From Craterostigma plantagineum (taxonomy: Eukaryota > Streptophyta > Magnoliopsida > Lamiales > Linderniaceae), in contig JAPQWV010000017.1 in NCBI GenBank assembly GCA_027422505.1, positions 13,827,501 through 13,891,500 on the forward strand: a stretch of DNA of 64,000 nucleotides, read 5' to 3'. This document shows, one piece after another, positions 53,467 to 63,798 of this stretch; positions within the stretch are counted from its first letter, which is position 1; the number at the start of each line of letters is the position of its first letter. The translations under genes were made by a program, and so were the position numbers. The notes beneath the pieces are model-generated. The model searched no databases. It saw only the letters and a list, made by a program, of their open reading frames with translations, and had not been told where the DNA came from.

Positions 53467-53623
53467 CAGGGTTAGGGAGATGACGTTGATACTCGTACTG
53501 CTTTCCGAGAAATAACATACTCTGCATATATCTTCTTAAAGAAAAGTAATTTTCAAAGAAGAACATGTCAAAACTTTTTATAGCCTAATTCACCCCCCTC
53601 TTAGGCAAATTTTACACTTCATT
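53467..53623 (+). mobile_element. SV-F 5' LTR, right end
   Basis: Ends TTCACCCCCCTCTTAGGC...TTTTACA, the usual end of Sirevirus LTRs, a few bases from the PBS. Confidence 0.6.
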
Positions 53624-53638
53624 TGGTATCAGAGCGGG
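53624..53638 (+). promoter_or_regulatory. SV-F primer-binding site
   Basis: TGGTATCAGAGCGGG, the initiator-Met tRNA type, 12 bp before the gag ATG at 53650. Confidence 0.92.
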
Positions 53639-53649
53639 TTACTCAACAA

Positions 53650-54602
53650 ATGCCTAACACGTCTGAGTTAAGATCTAATGACTTTTCGAGTGTTGATGTA
53701 TTTGCAGAGGGTCAATCCCACTCTAGGCCGCCTCTCTTTGATGAAACGAACTACGCAGTGTGGAAGAATCGTATGATCGAGTTTCTGATCGCTGTCGACT
53801 ATGATCTTTGGGAGACAATCATCAATGGACCATATACGGCTAACAAAACCGATGGAACCCCAAAGGACGCTAAAGATTATACTGCTGATGACAAAAAGGG
53901 AATTACACGAAAAGCAAAGGCAAAAAACATGCTGCATGCGCACTCACACGAGAAGAATACATTCGGGTTAGTTCCTGCTCATCGGCAAAGGCTATGTGGG
54001 ATATGCTCCAAGTTACTCATGAAGGAACTCAACGAGTTGTTCAAGAAAGATCGGCTCTGCTCACTCATCAGTGCGATTTGTTCTCAATGGAATCTGACGA
54101 AAATATAAGCCAGATCTATGCAAAGTTCATTGGAATCATCAACCAAATGTTCTCTCTCGGAAAGAAGGTCCCCGACAGTGAACAAGTCAGAAAGATAATG
54201 AGATCACTGCCACGAGAATGGAATGCCAAGGTTACTGCCATCTACGAAGCAAATGATCTGGAAGCACTGATCATCTCTGAATTAATTGGATCTCTTATCT
54301 CCTACGAAATGATTCAAACATCAATGAACGAAAAGTCGCAGCACAAAAATCAGAAGTCTATTGCGTTCAGATCCAACCAAGAAGAGTCTGACTCTGACGA
54401 TGAGAAAGAGAGTTTCATGAACGATCTAGCCATGCTTACAAAGAGATTTGAAGGATTCGAACAGAAAAAGAGGTTCAGAGGGAACTCCAGCAAATTCCAG
54501 AACAAGAACATGGGAATCTCTTCGGCCGGGAAGAAAGTTCAGAAGTGCTTCCAATGCAACAAACCAGGCCAGTATGCACATGAATGCAACAGTCAACGAT
54601 GA
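53650..54602 (+). pseudogene. gag: SV-F Sirevirus gag: capsid (UBN2) and first zinc knuckle
   Basis: ATG at 53650 (MPNTSELRSNDFSSVDVFAE). PPLFDETNYAVWKNRMIEFL is the Copia capsid start. A frameshift near 53985 moves the frame to MWDMLQVTHEGTQRVVQERS, then NISQIYAKFIGIINQMFSLG and RKIMRSLPREWNAKVTAIYE. A linker rich in Ser/Asp/Glu leads to the knuckle CFQCNKPGQYAHEC (about 54547-54588), where Gln replaces the usual His spacer Gly-His (GQYAH keeps a His). It stops at 54600. This is a complete capsid order, unlike SV-B and SV-D. Confidence 0.88.
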
Positions 54603-55387
54603 GAAACCAAGAAAGCAGAAGGCCATGGTGACAGAATCTAACGACTCTGAAATGGAACAAAGCGAGGTGAAGGATCACGCTTATATGGCTGATGAGGATT
54701 AGGTATCTCGCTCTTCCTCCATTGAGAAAACTCATATCCTAAACAGTTTATATAACAATGGTTATGAAAGTGACTCGTCTATTTCTGATATAGAAGAAAG
54801 TAAGGAAGAATTGTGTGGATTACTTCAAAAAGGAGAGAGAAAGATTAAGTCACTAAATTCCTTGAATGGAACTGATAAGGCAGCGAGATGAACTAGCTAA
54901 GGAAAACATGAGGCTGATCTAGAGATCTCACGTTTGAAAGGTGAGTTAGTTACTGCTAAGAAAGAGGGAAGTGACTGTGAGAAAACAGAAAAGAAAAACA
55001 GTGACTTATTCAGAGATGCCGTAGAACTCAGGAATTCCTTAGATAGAGAAAAACAGAAAGTTGATAGACTCCTTGATGGTAAGAAGAACCTAGATATGCT
55101 GTTAAGTACTCATAGGAACATTGATAGGTCGGGATAGGTTATTCCACTGAAGGAAAGCATGCTAAACATTCCGTGCCTAAGCTTAAGTATTTCTGTTGTG
55201 GTAGAAATGGTCATTGTGCATACAACTGTCTTTAAAGAAATTTGCTAAAGTTAAGTTTGTTTGAAGACCTAAGAAGTCACCTGGAAATGCCACTGTTGTA
55301 TCTGATTCTAACAGGAGATCACCGTCTATGCTAAATGATATCTCATATGTTAACAGAAGTTATTTCCCCGCTAACATGTTAGGACCC
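54603..55387 (+). pseudogene. SV-F gag acidic/coiled-coil tail and second, damaged knuckle
   Basis: Frame-broken sequence gives MEQSEVKDHAYMADED, an acidic Ser/Glu-rich part, and the charged helix LRNSLDREKQKVDRLLDGKK. It continues to KYFCCGRNGHCAYNC (about 55185-55232). This second CCHC-like motif has Tyr where the first Cys should be, so zinc binding is doubtful. Two zinc knuckles flanking a coiled coil is a known layout in some Sireviruses. Confidence 0.7.
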
Positions 55388-55823
55388 AACAGAAATTGGG
55401 TACCTCAGAAGAGTACTTCTTTCTACAGATACGAAGGAATAATTCCAGCAAGAGAAGTAGATGGTATCTCGACAGCGGGTGCTCCCGCCACATGACAGGT
55501 GATATAGGTAATTTTGTGTCATTAAAGGTGGTTGATGGAGGATACGTTTCGTACGCTAACGATGCAAAAGCCACAATCGTGAGAGTTGGTACTGTTGGTA
55601 ACAATTTTAATATCACTATAGATAACGTATGGTTTGTTAGGAACTTAGAACGTAATTTAATTAGCATTAGCCAATTATGTTATGATGGACATACCGTAGC
55701 TTTCACCAAAGACAAGTGCTTTGTCAAAAAGGATGATGAGATTGTGTTTAGTGCGTCTAGGCATGGTAACATTTACTGCATCACTCTTGATGATTGTGGT
55801 GACCCTCACTTTCTAATACTAAT
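55388..55823 (+). pseudogene. pol: SV-F protease and GAG-pre-integrase, cut by Gypsy LTR
   Basis: NWVPQKSTSF marks the gag end. In the next frame RSRWYLDSGCSRHMTGDIGN is the DSG protease block. TIDNVWFVRNLERNLISISQ and LCYDGHTVAFTKDKCFVKKD are the GAG-pre-integrase part. It breaks at about 55823 as TGTGGCGGATTTTCGC begins. Integrase and the rest of pol are not found to the right, so SV-F is truncated. Confidence 0.85.
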
Positions 55824-55940
55824 TGTGGCGGATTTTCGCAACGCAAGTCGCGGAAGACGGGGTCTAACAAAATTTTTTCCTAAAATAGACTATCTTACAA
55901 TAATATCGCCTACATAATCATCACTATACAAGGGCTGTAG
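55824..55940 (-). mobile_element. Gypsy LTR (LTR5), left part
   Basis: GGCGGATTTTCGCAACGC(A)AG and following bases match the left end of the solo LTR at 41936. It is interrupted by the 2.9-kb solo LTR at 55941. 55936-55940 (TGTAG) is that insertion's TSD. Confidence 0.75.
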
Positions 55941-58825
55941 TGTCAGGACCCGTCGTCCCGCCCTTGTATTACGTTCTAATCCTAAGTGCCTAACGCTTTG
56001 TTATCGTGCGAAAGCGTAAAGTGCAAATATAAATTTTCATTTTTGAAACGCGTGCGGAAGTCTTATTCACAAGTCAAAAGAATGTTCTAAATCGTTTGAC
56101 ATTTCATCGTGCTCCTATCTATTCAAAACACAAGTGCGTGTGTGTAAATATATGCAGCAAAAGCTCCCTATGCGCCCGGCCTTCACAGGTCGTCATCCAT
56201 ACACACACTCCCACCTCAAAAGCAGACGGATAGCATCAAAAGATCGGCCTTGCATGACAGTCGGATCACGTACCGCGATCGTCAGTACCTACAACACGTA
56301 ACATAAATAATGAGCCACCGAGGCTCAGTAAGCAGAAATTATGCATGTATGCACGTGTCCTAACGATCGACAATCCACGCCGTCGTTTTCTAATGCTCAT
56401 ACTCTTTTTCTTATACTCGTACTCTCTTCCCGACTCATACTCTTTTTCTCATTCTCTTACTTCATGCGGGCCCTCGGCCTTCAGTCCTTCTATGCGCCAT
56501 CTTATAGAGATCTCAGGTGTGGAGGTTCTCACACTAGAAGGTCACCCGAAGGAATCTTCCCTTACTCAGTGTAGCCTCACGAGAGCGCTTCCCACTGGTA
56601 GCCAACACCGAGGCCACTAACCGTGGAGGTCACCCGAAGGAATCTTCCCTCCCGGTTAGTGCTTTACACACTAGAAGGTCACCCGAAGGAATCTTCCCTT
56701 ACCCAGCGTGTGCCCCGGGCCGCATCCTCCAGGTTGCATCTCCCGCATACGGGGTATTCCCCGAGCCTCTTATACAGGCCTTATAGCTTCATTCGCCTTA
56801 CTGGCTGCATAGGGGAAGCCGTGACTCTTCATTCGAGTCGACACAAACGCCAATATCGGCGAATATACATCGCACACAGGCGATCTTATGCACGCTCATA
56901 CCTCGCGCCTTATGTACTACGCATGCGCGCAAGTGCTCATGCTATGCTCATGTACATATTCTAATCATGCCATCATGCACATAATTCAATTTATCATACG
57001 CACACATTTCATACAAATTTCACGAGCACGTAATTCACATAACTGGACACAGGCAAGTTACATGTCGTAGTTGAATTTCTACTTACTTGTTGTCCGAGCG
57101 AAATTAGTATTTTCCCCGTTCGCTCCTAACGTACGACCTTTAAACATAAATATTATCGTATTAGTATTACGCCTTTATTACACTTAGGTCGAACTAAATT
57201 ATCGAACTACATTAATTTTCGTTAGAGTCCTAAGTCGTTTGACTCTTACTAGGTCAAGTCCCCACCCAATAAATTCTTAAGTAAGGTTAGTATTGAATTT
57301 GTGACCTAATGAATTCGGCGAGAGTTAGGAAATTGTTAATGTTCACTTTGCCCGATTTTAATTCCTCTTAGAATCACCCGATTCGTCTTGCATGCATTCC
57401 ATTCGCCCGATTTGATCTCCTATGGATTCATCCGATTTCACATCCATGCAATTTGCCCGATTTCCTTTGCTTGTGGCATGGTCCGATTTGGATTCGATTT
57501 GCTTGGATTTCGGTCGATTTGCATCACACTTGGAATTGCCCGATTTGTGGCGTGAACCGTCTGAAATCGCCGCGCCGTTTCATCACCAAGACATCATCCC
57601 GAAATCGTGCATGGAGTGAAGATTGCTCTCGGTCGATTTGTGGGTTGGCAAGGATAGAAATCGTCCGATTCTTGAATGTTGCTCCACATTTCGCCCGACT
57701 TGGTGGTGTTGAGCTTCTCTTCGGCGATTTGTTCTCCAAATGCCACGTGGAGTGTATATTTATTTCGCCCGATTCCAACATGGAATGCTAGCAGCGAATT
57801 GGTCGATTTGAGTCTTGCATGGAATCGCCCGACTTCTAGGGTTTTAATGCACTATAAATCGCCGAGATCTTCTAGGGCTTAAATCGCCCGATTAAATCGT
57901 CCCTCCAAATTGTTTTTGATCGATTTCTCTCATGCAACTAATCGGCCGTTTTGTGGTGTATCAACACTAAATCGCCGAGTCATACTAGAGTTTGTATTGC
58001 ACGATTAGGTTAGGTTTCAACAGGATCTAATACTACCTAAATCGCCCGATTTGATCAATGTCTAAATCATCTACCCGAGATCGCATTCGTCGTTCCTCTA
58101 CCCAGAATTTCCTAAATCCTATGACCTCCTTTCTTCTCGAAATCTCGTTTTGACCTATTAATCGGCTCATACCCAAGTTCTAAGCCCTAAACATCAACTT
58201 AAATCGGGACTTTGTCACTGGTGTGTATCTCACATTTAAGGTTTTCGAATTCTCCCTCAATTACTTACTTTTAATGCCATTAATAATCTCCAACTACCTA
58301 AAGTAAGAAATTAAAAGCTTAAGAAGGGTATTTTACTTACAATTTTCGAGACTCTTAACTAGTTGTGGTGCTCTTTGTTCGACTTCGGCTCGGCTCCTTT
58401 CTCCTTCCTTCTTGTTCTTTCGTTATTTTTTTCTTAAGTGGGGTTATGGGTTTTGTGAATTTAACTAGATATTTTCTTAAAGTATGTTATTTGAGGTGTG
58501 GTGTGGACGTGGGTTTTCCTTAATTCATGGAGTGTTGTCTCCCAATTGGTTTTCTTATGGCTTGGACTAACTATGAAATTTCTAGCCCAACATTGCATGG
58601 CCCAATTCCCATATAATTATTATCATTTTCTTCATTCTTGCTATTCTCGAGAATCCCATTGCACAAATTTGGAGTCAGCGTAACACATAGTTAGTAGCAC
58701 GAAATTGCATGGAATTTCTCATAATATTCACATAAGCACATAACATATACGCCATTATCATGAAATCAAGTAAAGCATACACTTAATTTATTGGCCGACC
58801 TAATTTGTGGGGACCGGGGTCTACA
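55941..58825 (-). mobile_element. Gypsy solo LTR (2885 bp, LTR4) nested in LTR5
   Basis: TGTCAGGACCC...GGGGTCTACA with perfect TSDs TGTAG (55936-55940, 58826-58830). It resembles the GY-A LTR (TGAGCCACCGAGGCTCAGTA at 56311-56330, GCATGTATGCACGTGTCC). Minus-sense donor-like GTAAGT is at 57086-57081 and acceptor-like TTGTAG ends at 56289. It has three copies of GGTCACCCGAAGGAATCTTC (56528, 56630, 56681) and AATCGCCCGATT words (57330-58050). It is a solo LTR because no internal sequence is present. Frames at 56341-56964 and 57422-57882 are LTR noise. Confidence 0.9.
56525..56705. repeat. Three dispersed copies of a 25-bp LTR word
   Basis: AGGTCACCCGAAGGAATCTT at about 56528, 56630 and 56681, within the solo LTR. 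Confidence 0.8.
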
Positions 58826-60480
58826 TGTAGCCCCCAAAATGTCAAAACGTTCAAAACCTAACGTCGCTCCACATGTCGCATCAATGTACAGTCCCGCCCT
58901 CAAAAGTCCGTGGAGCACCGCCGTAGCCCGCCTAGTCGCGACGCTCATCAGCGCCGAACACGGTACCTACAACACGTAAAACCCTGAGCTATTGCTCAGT
59001 AGGTGAAAATATGCGTTACATGCAACGTGCACTCAATCCCGACTCAACCCCGATACCAACACTTTCATATCTCATATGAAAGTGTTCTATCCTCACCATG
59101 CAATGCACGCCCGTCCTAGATCTCATCTCAATCACACGTGTCACCTCAATAACTGGGCCCACACGTCAGGAGATCAGATCTCGGGCAGCCCCTGGCTCTC
59201 TCCCAAGACGTCTACCTGCCTCAGCGATGCCTATGCTGGTAGCGTCCTCCCTGAGCAAACTCTACCAGGTCGCCTCTTCCGCATAAAGACCCTCTTAAGA
59301 GAAGTCTCGACAGTATAACTGTCAGATGCACTAGACTATCCTCAGACTCCACTACGAGTCGACTGCCTATATCGGCTCAACATGCCCCATTTGCTGGCAC
59401 CGTAAGGTGCCACCGTGTTACCAGAGTCAATCCTTTCACTCAACGACACCCCATACGTTATCGTTTCGCACGGTACTTAACATCCTCACACTGACGAGGT
59501 ATGCAAGTATAGCGTACAAACATATTTGTAATGTACAAAATATTTAATACACGTAAAATGCATAATTTATTCAAATCACTTAATCACTGAATTCACATAA
59601 GGATCATATTAGCAAATGTAAACCACGTAAATCATGTAAGCACATACGTATCACATAATAATTCACATAAAAGGGTTACGTGTCGTAGATGAAGATTTCA
59701 CCCACCTGTCGTCCGAGCTAAATAAATTTTTTGCTCCGGGAAATTCCTATTTTTCTACCCTTAGTTAAAAAATATTAAAGTATCAGTATAATACCTAAAT
59801 TAGATGACTATGCCGAAATAAATTGGTTTGACTACTCTAATTTGCTCAAAAATACCTTCGGTGGAACATAATATTTTAAAATCTTAAGTCGTCCGATAGT
59901 TTATTTAAACATTAGTCAAAGTCGGGTCAATCCTAATCTGATAAGTATTTTGGCGAAAGTGGTATCGCCCGATTGTAGTCTAAGTTAAGTCAACACCCGA
60001 TTGGTCATGGTTAGGGCAATATGAGTTTCGAATAAAAGTAGTATCCCCCGACTTTGAATTCGCCGAGTGTCATCTGAACTTTAAATCGCCCGATGCATCT
60101 AATAAATTAATACTTTAAACAACACGGCGAAAGTCCCATGTTTATGTCGAGTCGCCCAATCATAATTCCTTCAAACTGCCCGATCCTATACAAATTAGGC
60201 CATGTGTACATATCGGTGAAAGTTTCTTGGAAATTAATTCCTATCTCACACGGCGAAAGCTCTTTCTTATGCACCCGAAACTTGTTACACTCGAAAGTTA
60301 CTTTGGTTAATTATGATAAATATTAAAACAATTCTGCCCTATTTGGATTAGGTGATATGTCCCACATAGCTATGATTGAAAATTGTCTAAGCTTACACGA
60401 AGGTCATTTCTATTGAGAGTCAAATTAATCTCTACAGTTTCCCCTATATCTTAATATTCTTTTCCTTTTTTTTCTTTTGC
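58826..60480 (-). mobile_element. Gypsy LTR (LTR5), right part
   Basis: Resumes after TSD TGTAG with ACGTCGCTCCACATGTCGC and the CCCGCCCTCAAAA block shared with 42150. It contains CTGAGC/GCTCAG hairpin (58984-58999), TTGTAG acceptor-like (58967) and GTGGGT donor-like (59705-59700). AATCGCCCGATT words lie near 59965-60200. The outer end near 60400-60490 has no clear TG/CA, so the LTR is probably truncated. Confidence 0.65.
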
Positions 60481-60489
60481 CTGCCACAA

Positions 60490-60688
60490 CTCAGTGAACT
60501 TGAGCTCTGGTCCGATGCCAAAAACCCAGGTCGATGCCCTTGCAACACAAATGGAACACAGAAAATCGGGCAAGGTTGCTTGTGCGTGCGTTGGAGTCGC
60601 GATTTTGCCAGTTTTTATGGGGAGACACCTCGGCCAAGGTTGCTTGGGAGGATGTCTGCCTTCAGTTTCTGAGGGGGGATTGGGTCTG
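60490..60688 (+). pseudogene. LINE reverse-transcriptase C-terminal relic
   Basis: One frame reads LESRFCQFLWGDTSAKVAWE then DVC, and a shifted frame continues PSVSEGGLGL. The order FLWGD ... KVAWxDVC ... SEGGLG is a hallmark downstream of plant non-LTR (LINE) RT domains. One frameshift (near 60660) separates the pieces. It is cut on the right by the SV-G LTR. Family recognition is by motif only. Confidence 0.6.
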
Positions 60689-61024
60689 TGTAGGTCCTAG
60701 ATTACACCAACAATGTGACTTTGGACGGATTAAACACGCCTAATGATCTAGATTTTTGGGTTAGGGCGTGGGGCTTGGTGGAAGAAAAAGAGGCTCTCTT
60801 GATTCTAAAATGTTTCTTTGATTTTCACACACAAGCACACCTAACTATGTGTTAGGGTTTTCCTATTTATACCACAAGTTGGTATATAATAGGTGGGCTT
60901 CTTGTGAAGGCCCATTACATGAATAACTAAGAACTAACCCAACTAAGAGCTAGCCCAAAGTTTAATAAAGCTAACCAACAAAGATAATATAATGAAATTG
61001 AACACTACAAAATATTTCCTAACA
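60689..61024 (-). mobile_element. SV-G 3' LTR (336 bp)
   Basis: Plus strand TGTAGGTCCTAGATTACACC...TTTCCTAACA. It is similar to the SV-D LTR in reverse (GGTCC.TATTACACCAA; CTAACTATGTGTTAGGGTTT; ATTTATACCACAAGTTGG). A PPT abuts on the right, so the element runs minus. The other LTR lies outside the window. GTCTG at 60684-60688 would be its TSD. Confidence 0.88.
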
Positions 61025-61036
61025 ATCTCCCCCTTA
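61025..61036 (-). promoter_or_regulatory. SV-G polypurine tract
   Basis: Minus strand TAAGGGGGAGAT next to the LTR start TGTTAGG. Confidence 0.9.
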
Positions 61037-62210
61037 GTGTTCAATCTTCAGTTCAGCGCGGGATATCTTTGTTGGGCATATTGGAGATCTCGATTCCTAG
61101 CAAACTCCCCCTACATGGGATATCTCCTCTTCTTTCGGAGGCATTGATGGCTCGGCTAGGACTCACTTGTTAAGATTCTCCAATCTTCTTCTTCTTGGCG
61201 CCGGATTTGTCGTCTTCGAATGGAAGTTGTCTGGTTCAGCCTCGAAAATGACTCGTCTGGCTCCAGAAGAAGGTAGGCGTGGGGCGTAAAGAATGTGCCA
61301 AGGCTCCATTGAAATGTGACTTTCAAGAGCAGGGAGCCCGGTCTTCAGAGTGGTCAGCGCAGTAGTGGCGGAATGTGGTGGATGAGATGTGCCGTGGCTC
61401 CTTCGAGTGTTCCATTATGAACATAATAGCCTGACACATAAGAATGTGCGCGGAGGTAGTGGAAGCCTCCGGCGGGGCGTAGTTGGTGGAGGTGGTGGAG
61501 TAGGTGTTGTGAGAGGTGGCATAGGTGGTGTGAGTGGAGGTGGATGATGGTTGCTGCTGATGCTGCTGTACGATCTTCAACTCATTTCTTCTCCTTTGCT
61601 CCCCCTTGAGATGATCTCCGTCTTCGGGATCGTCACGTCGTCCGTGGGACGAGTCTGCCTCTGGCGTTGATGGTGGTGATGGTGATGTGGTGTGGTGTTG
61701 AGTGAGGCAATCAAGTGGGATTCTCAGGAGTAGCAGCAATTGATGTTCCTCCGGGTTCAGTTTTGAAACACTGGAGAGACGGAGCAGCATGTGGTGGCGT
61801 AGGCGTAGGCGTGGTGGAGTGGTGTCGGTGATGGGACCTTTTCCTTCATAGATCCTTGTTGAGCGCGGCATGGAATGTGTAAGTTCCTCGCTGATTGCTA
61901 TGAGTCGGGGCTCCATCACGAACGGTGTAACTAACCAGACGGGGGTCACAAAGACGCTCCGTCGTCACAACATCGAAACATGTGTCCGATGTGCCGCCTG
62001 TTTGCACAGGACAAAAAGAACCGGAGAGCCACAAAGGCTTTCCGTTCGCACGGACGATGAGACAAGCTCGTATCCGTGGCCCATCGACAGTTGTGCTGAG
62101 GGTGGCTGTCGTGGGTCTTCCGCTCTCGGTCACAAGGACGTCATCAAGCGTTCGGGCAAGTTCACAAAGAACCTGCGGTGCGTAAAGAGTGTTTGTGTCC
62201 TAGAAAGTTG
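61037..62210 (-). pseudogene. SV-G third-ORF (env-like) remnant
   Basis: 61323-61949 on the minus strand is open for 208 codons: a Ser/Thr/Pro/His/Gln-rich stretch (PSPPSTPEADSSHGRRDDPE; QQHQQQPSSTSTHTTYATS). A second frame runs 61846-62133. Low-complexity composition resembles the Gln/Thr/Pro-rich start of the env-like region in SV-B (near 16343-16582), and gene position is the same. The part nearest the LTR parallels SV-D 45399-45623. GGGGGAG boxes lie at 61113-61104 and 61608-61599. No function can be given. Confidence 0.5.
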
Positions 62211-62940
62211 AAAATTTCGGTGGGTGAGGACACTAGACTCTATGTGGGTGGAAGAGGTGCAGTGAGAGGTGGGGCACTGCATGTTCAACATCAACCGTCT
62301 CCAAGTGGGGCGGTGATGGCTAACGTGGTTCCTCTTGTGCGAATGAAACAGCTATCTGTGAAAGGATAGCTGAGTGGTTGGGAGGGGTTAATTGCACGGT
62401 TGGACCAGATGCCGCGACTTCTACTCGGGAAACGAACGAGTCGTCTCCTGTACCTAAGGGCGAGGTCCGGGTTATGGTGAGATATGACAGAGGAGTGCGA
62501 TCATGTCGTCGTTGGTTCGCAACTCCTGCAAGCGACTTACTTCATCCTCCCGAGATCGTTGATTGGATCTTTGCGTGGAGGAGGATGTCGCGCGACCTAG
62601 ACCTAGACTAGAGAGGCTAGGGTAGGCTCGTTCCTGGGTTAGGATCAGGGGGGTTTCACTGATCCATGGGAACTATGGTGGCGTGGCGTGATCGCGTTGA
62701 AAGGCGACCACGAGTGATGTCGACGAGGGTGGCCCAAAACTGTTGATCAGACACTTCTGAGACTCGTCTGGTGGAAGTGGTGGTGAGGGCGTAAGGAGGA
62801 TCACGGTGGCTTAGGACGTCTCCATGTAGCGCACCATGGTGGAATGGATGGCAGTGGGTGGACGGTGGAGTCTGGTACATGAGATCCACATCGCCTAAGC
62901 ATCGAGATTGGATGGTGCGCCCACTGATTGTACAGAAGTC
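62211..62940 (-). other. SV-G internal region without recognised coding sequence
   Basis: Short frames on both strands (62378-62611 plus, 62656-62889 minus) show no known motif. There is no integrase, RT or RNase H between the third ORF and the repeat array, so pol is absent. Confidence 0.5.
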
Positions 62941-62945
62941 ATGAT

Positions 62946-63206
62946 GATTGCTCGCTTCTCTGACATCCCTTCATGCACGTGGAGCAATCCGTGTAACGTG
63001 CATGATGGGGTTGGTTGCTCGCAGTGCATACCGGTCATGAATGTGGAGCAACCCTTGTACCATTCATGCCGGGGGGTGGTTGCTCACGTCGTGTACCAGT
63101 CATGTATGTGGAGCAACCCGGGTACCATACATGCTGGGATAAAATTAGCTGCCCTCGTCGCATACCAGTCATGAGTGTGGAGCAGCTTTCTTAGTACCTA
63201 CTCATG
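62946..63206 (-). repeat. Four-unit a-b-a'-b' interlocked repeat array in SV-G
   Basis: Plus-strand arms are listed b', a', b, a. U1: GATTGCTC 62946, TCATGCACGT 62971, GAGCAATC 62982, ACGTGCATGA 62996. U2: GGTTGCTC 63013, CATGAATG 63036, GAGCAACC 63046, CATTCATG 63061. U3: GGTTGCTC 63078, CATGTATG 63101, GAGCAACC 63111, CATACATG 63126. U4: AGCTGC 63147, CATGAGT 63170, GCAGCT 63182, ACTCATG 63200. All eight arm pairs are fully complementary, although the arm sequences differ between units. Unit starts are 65-69 bp apart. No protease frame is present. Confidence 0.85.
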
Positions 63207-63225
63207 CTGGGAATCTGCAAAAACT

Positions 63226-63798
63226 TTATTGGGACTTTGGTACCCATTTTTGGATGGGTCCTCCCTTGTTAGCAGAAAACAAGTTAAGCACATTTGGTTC
63301 AGCTATTGATCCTAAATCATCCTTTAAAGTCCTATCCAATTTGATTTGTGATTTAGGAATCCAAGTTTGGTGAACCTTAGAGGGAAATGACAATTCAGCG
63401 CAGGTGAATGTGTGCCTAGGTGTAGAAGACCTAAAGATTTTCTCCCTAGCCAGTCGCATAAGATGCTTTCTAGAATAAATCTGGACTGGGTATTTCAAGT
63501 AGGAATATGAGCTTATGGCGCTATATGCGTCATTGGATGATGAGTTGTATTGCCTACAAGAGTTCACATCATTCACTCTATAATGATGAAGGGGTGTAGT
63601 TTGAGAAGTTCGCTTGCTTGAGCTTTGAACTTCTTCGCATGCTCTCCTTTTAATAGGAGTCGAAGAGGGGCAATCATTAAAATTTTTGTTCAAGTTTTTC
63701 AAGAAGAAAGTCGATTTTCCTCCCTTTATTTTTTCTTTTAATTGTTCCTTTGAAAATTTAAGCGCTTTGCTTTTACTAAACATATCAGTATCAGTCAA
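63226..63798 (-). CDS. gag: SV-G gag C-terminal domain, 190 codons open
   Basis: The best copy of this domain. It starts inside the charged region (FSKSKALKFSKEQLKEKIKG), then ASSNDAYSAISSYSYLKYPV-like sequence (SSSNDAYSAISSYSYLKYPV), QIYSRKHLMRLAREKIFRSS and HQTWIPKSQIKLDRTLKDDL. It ends GGPIQKWVPKSQ at a TAA. There is no ATG near the left end, and the frame upstream is broken, so it is part of a longer gag. It lies between the coiled coil and the a-b-a'-b' array. Homologues are SV-A 1780-2151 and SV-D 39889-40230. Function is unknown; it is probably part of the particle protein. Confidence 0.65.
   Translation of the reverse strand: MTDTDMFSKSKALKFSKEQLKEKIKGGKSTFFLKNLNKNFNDCPSSTPIKRRACEEVQSSSKRTSQTTPLHHYRVNDVNSCRQYNSSSNDAYSAISSYSYLKYPVQIYSRKHLMRLAREKIFRSSTPRHTFTCAELSFPSKVHQTWIPKSQIKLDRTLKDDLGSIAEPNVLNLFSANKGGPIQKWVPKSQ

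Noticed and set aside
56341..56964. Several overlapping plus-strand frames
   Set aside because: Inside a solo LTR with its own TSD. The peptides come from repeated LTR words.
62946..63206. CRISPR or MITE reading of the four-unit array
   Set aside because: Repeats are not identical, spacers are not unique, there are no terminal inverted repeats or TSD, and the context is a Sirevirus.
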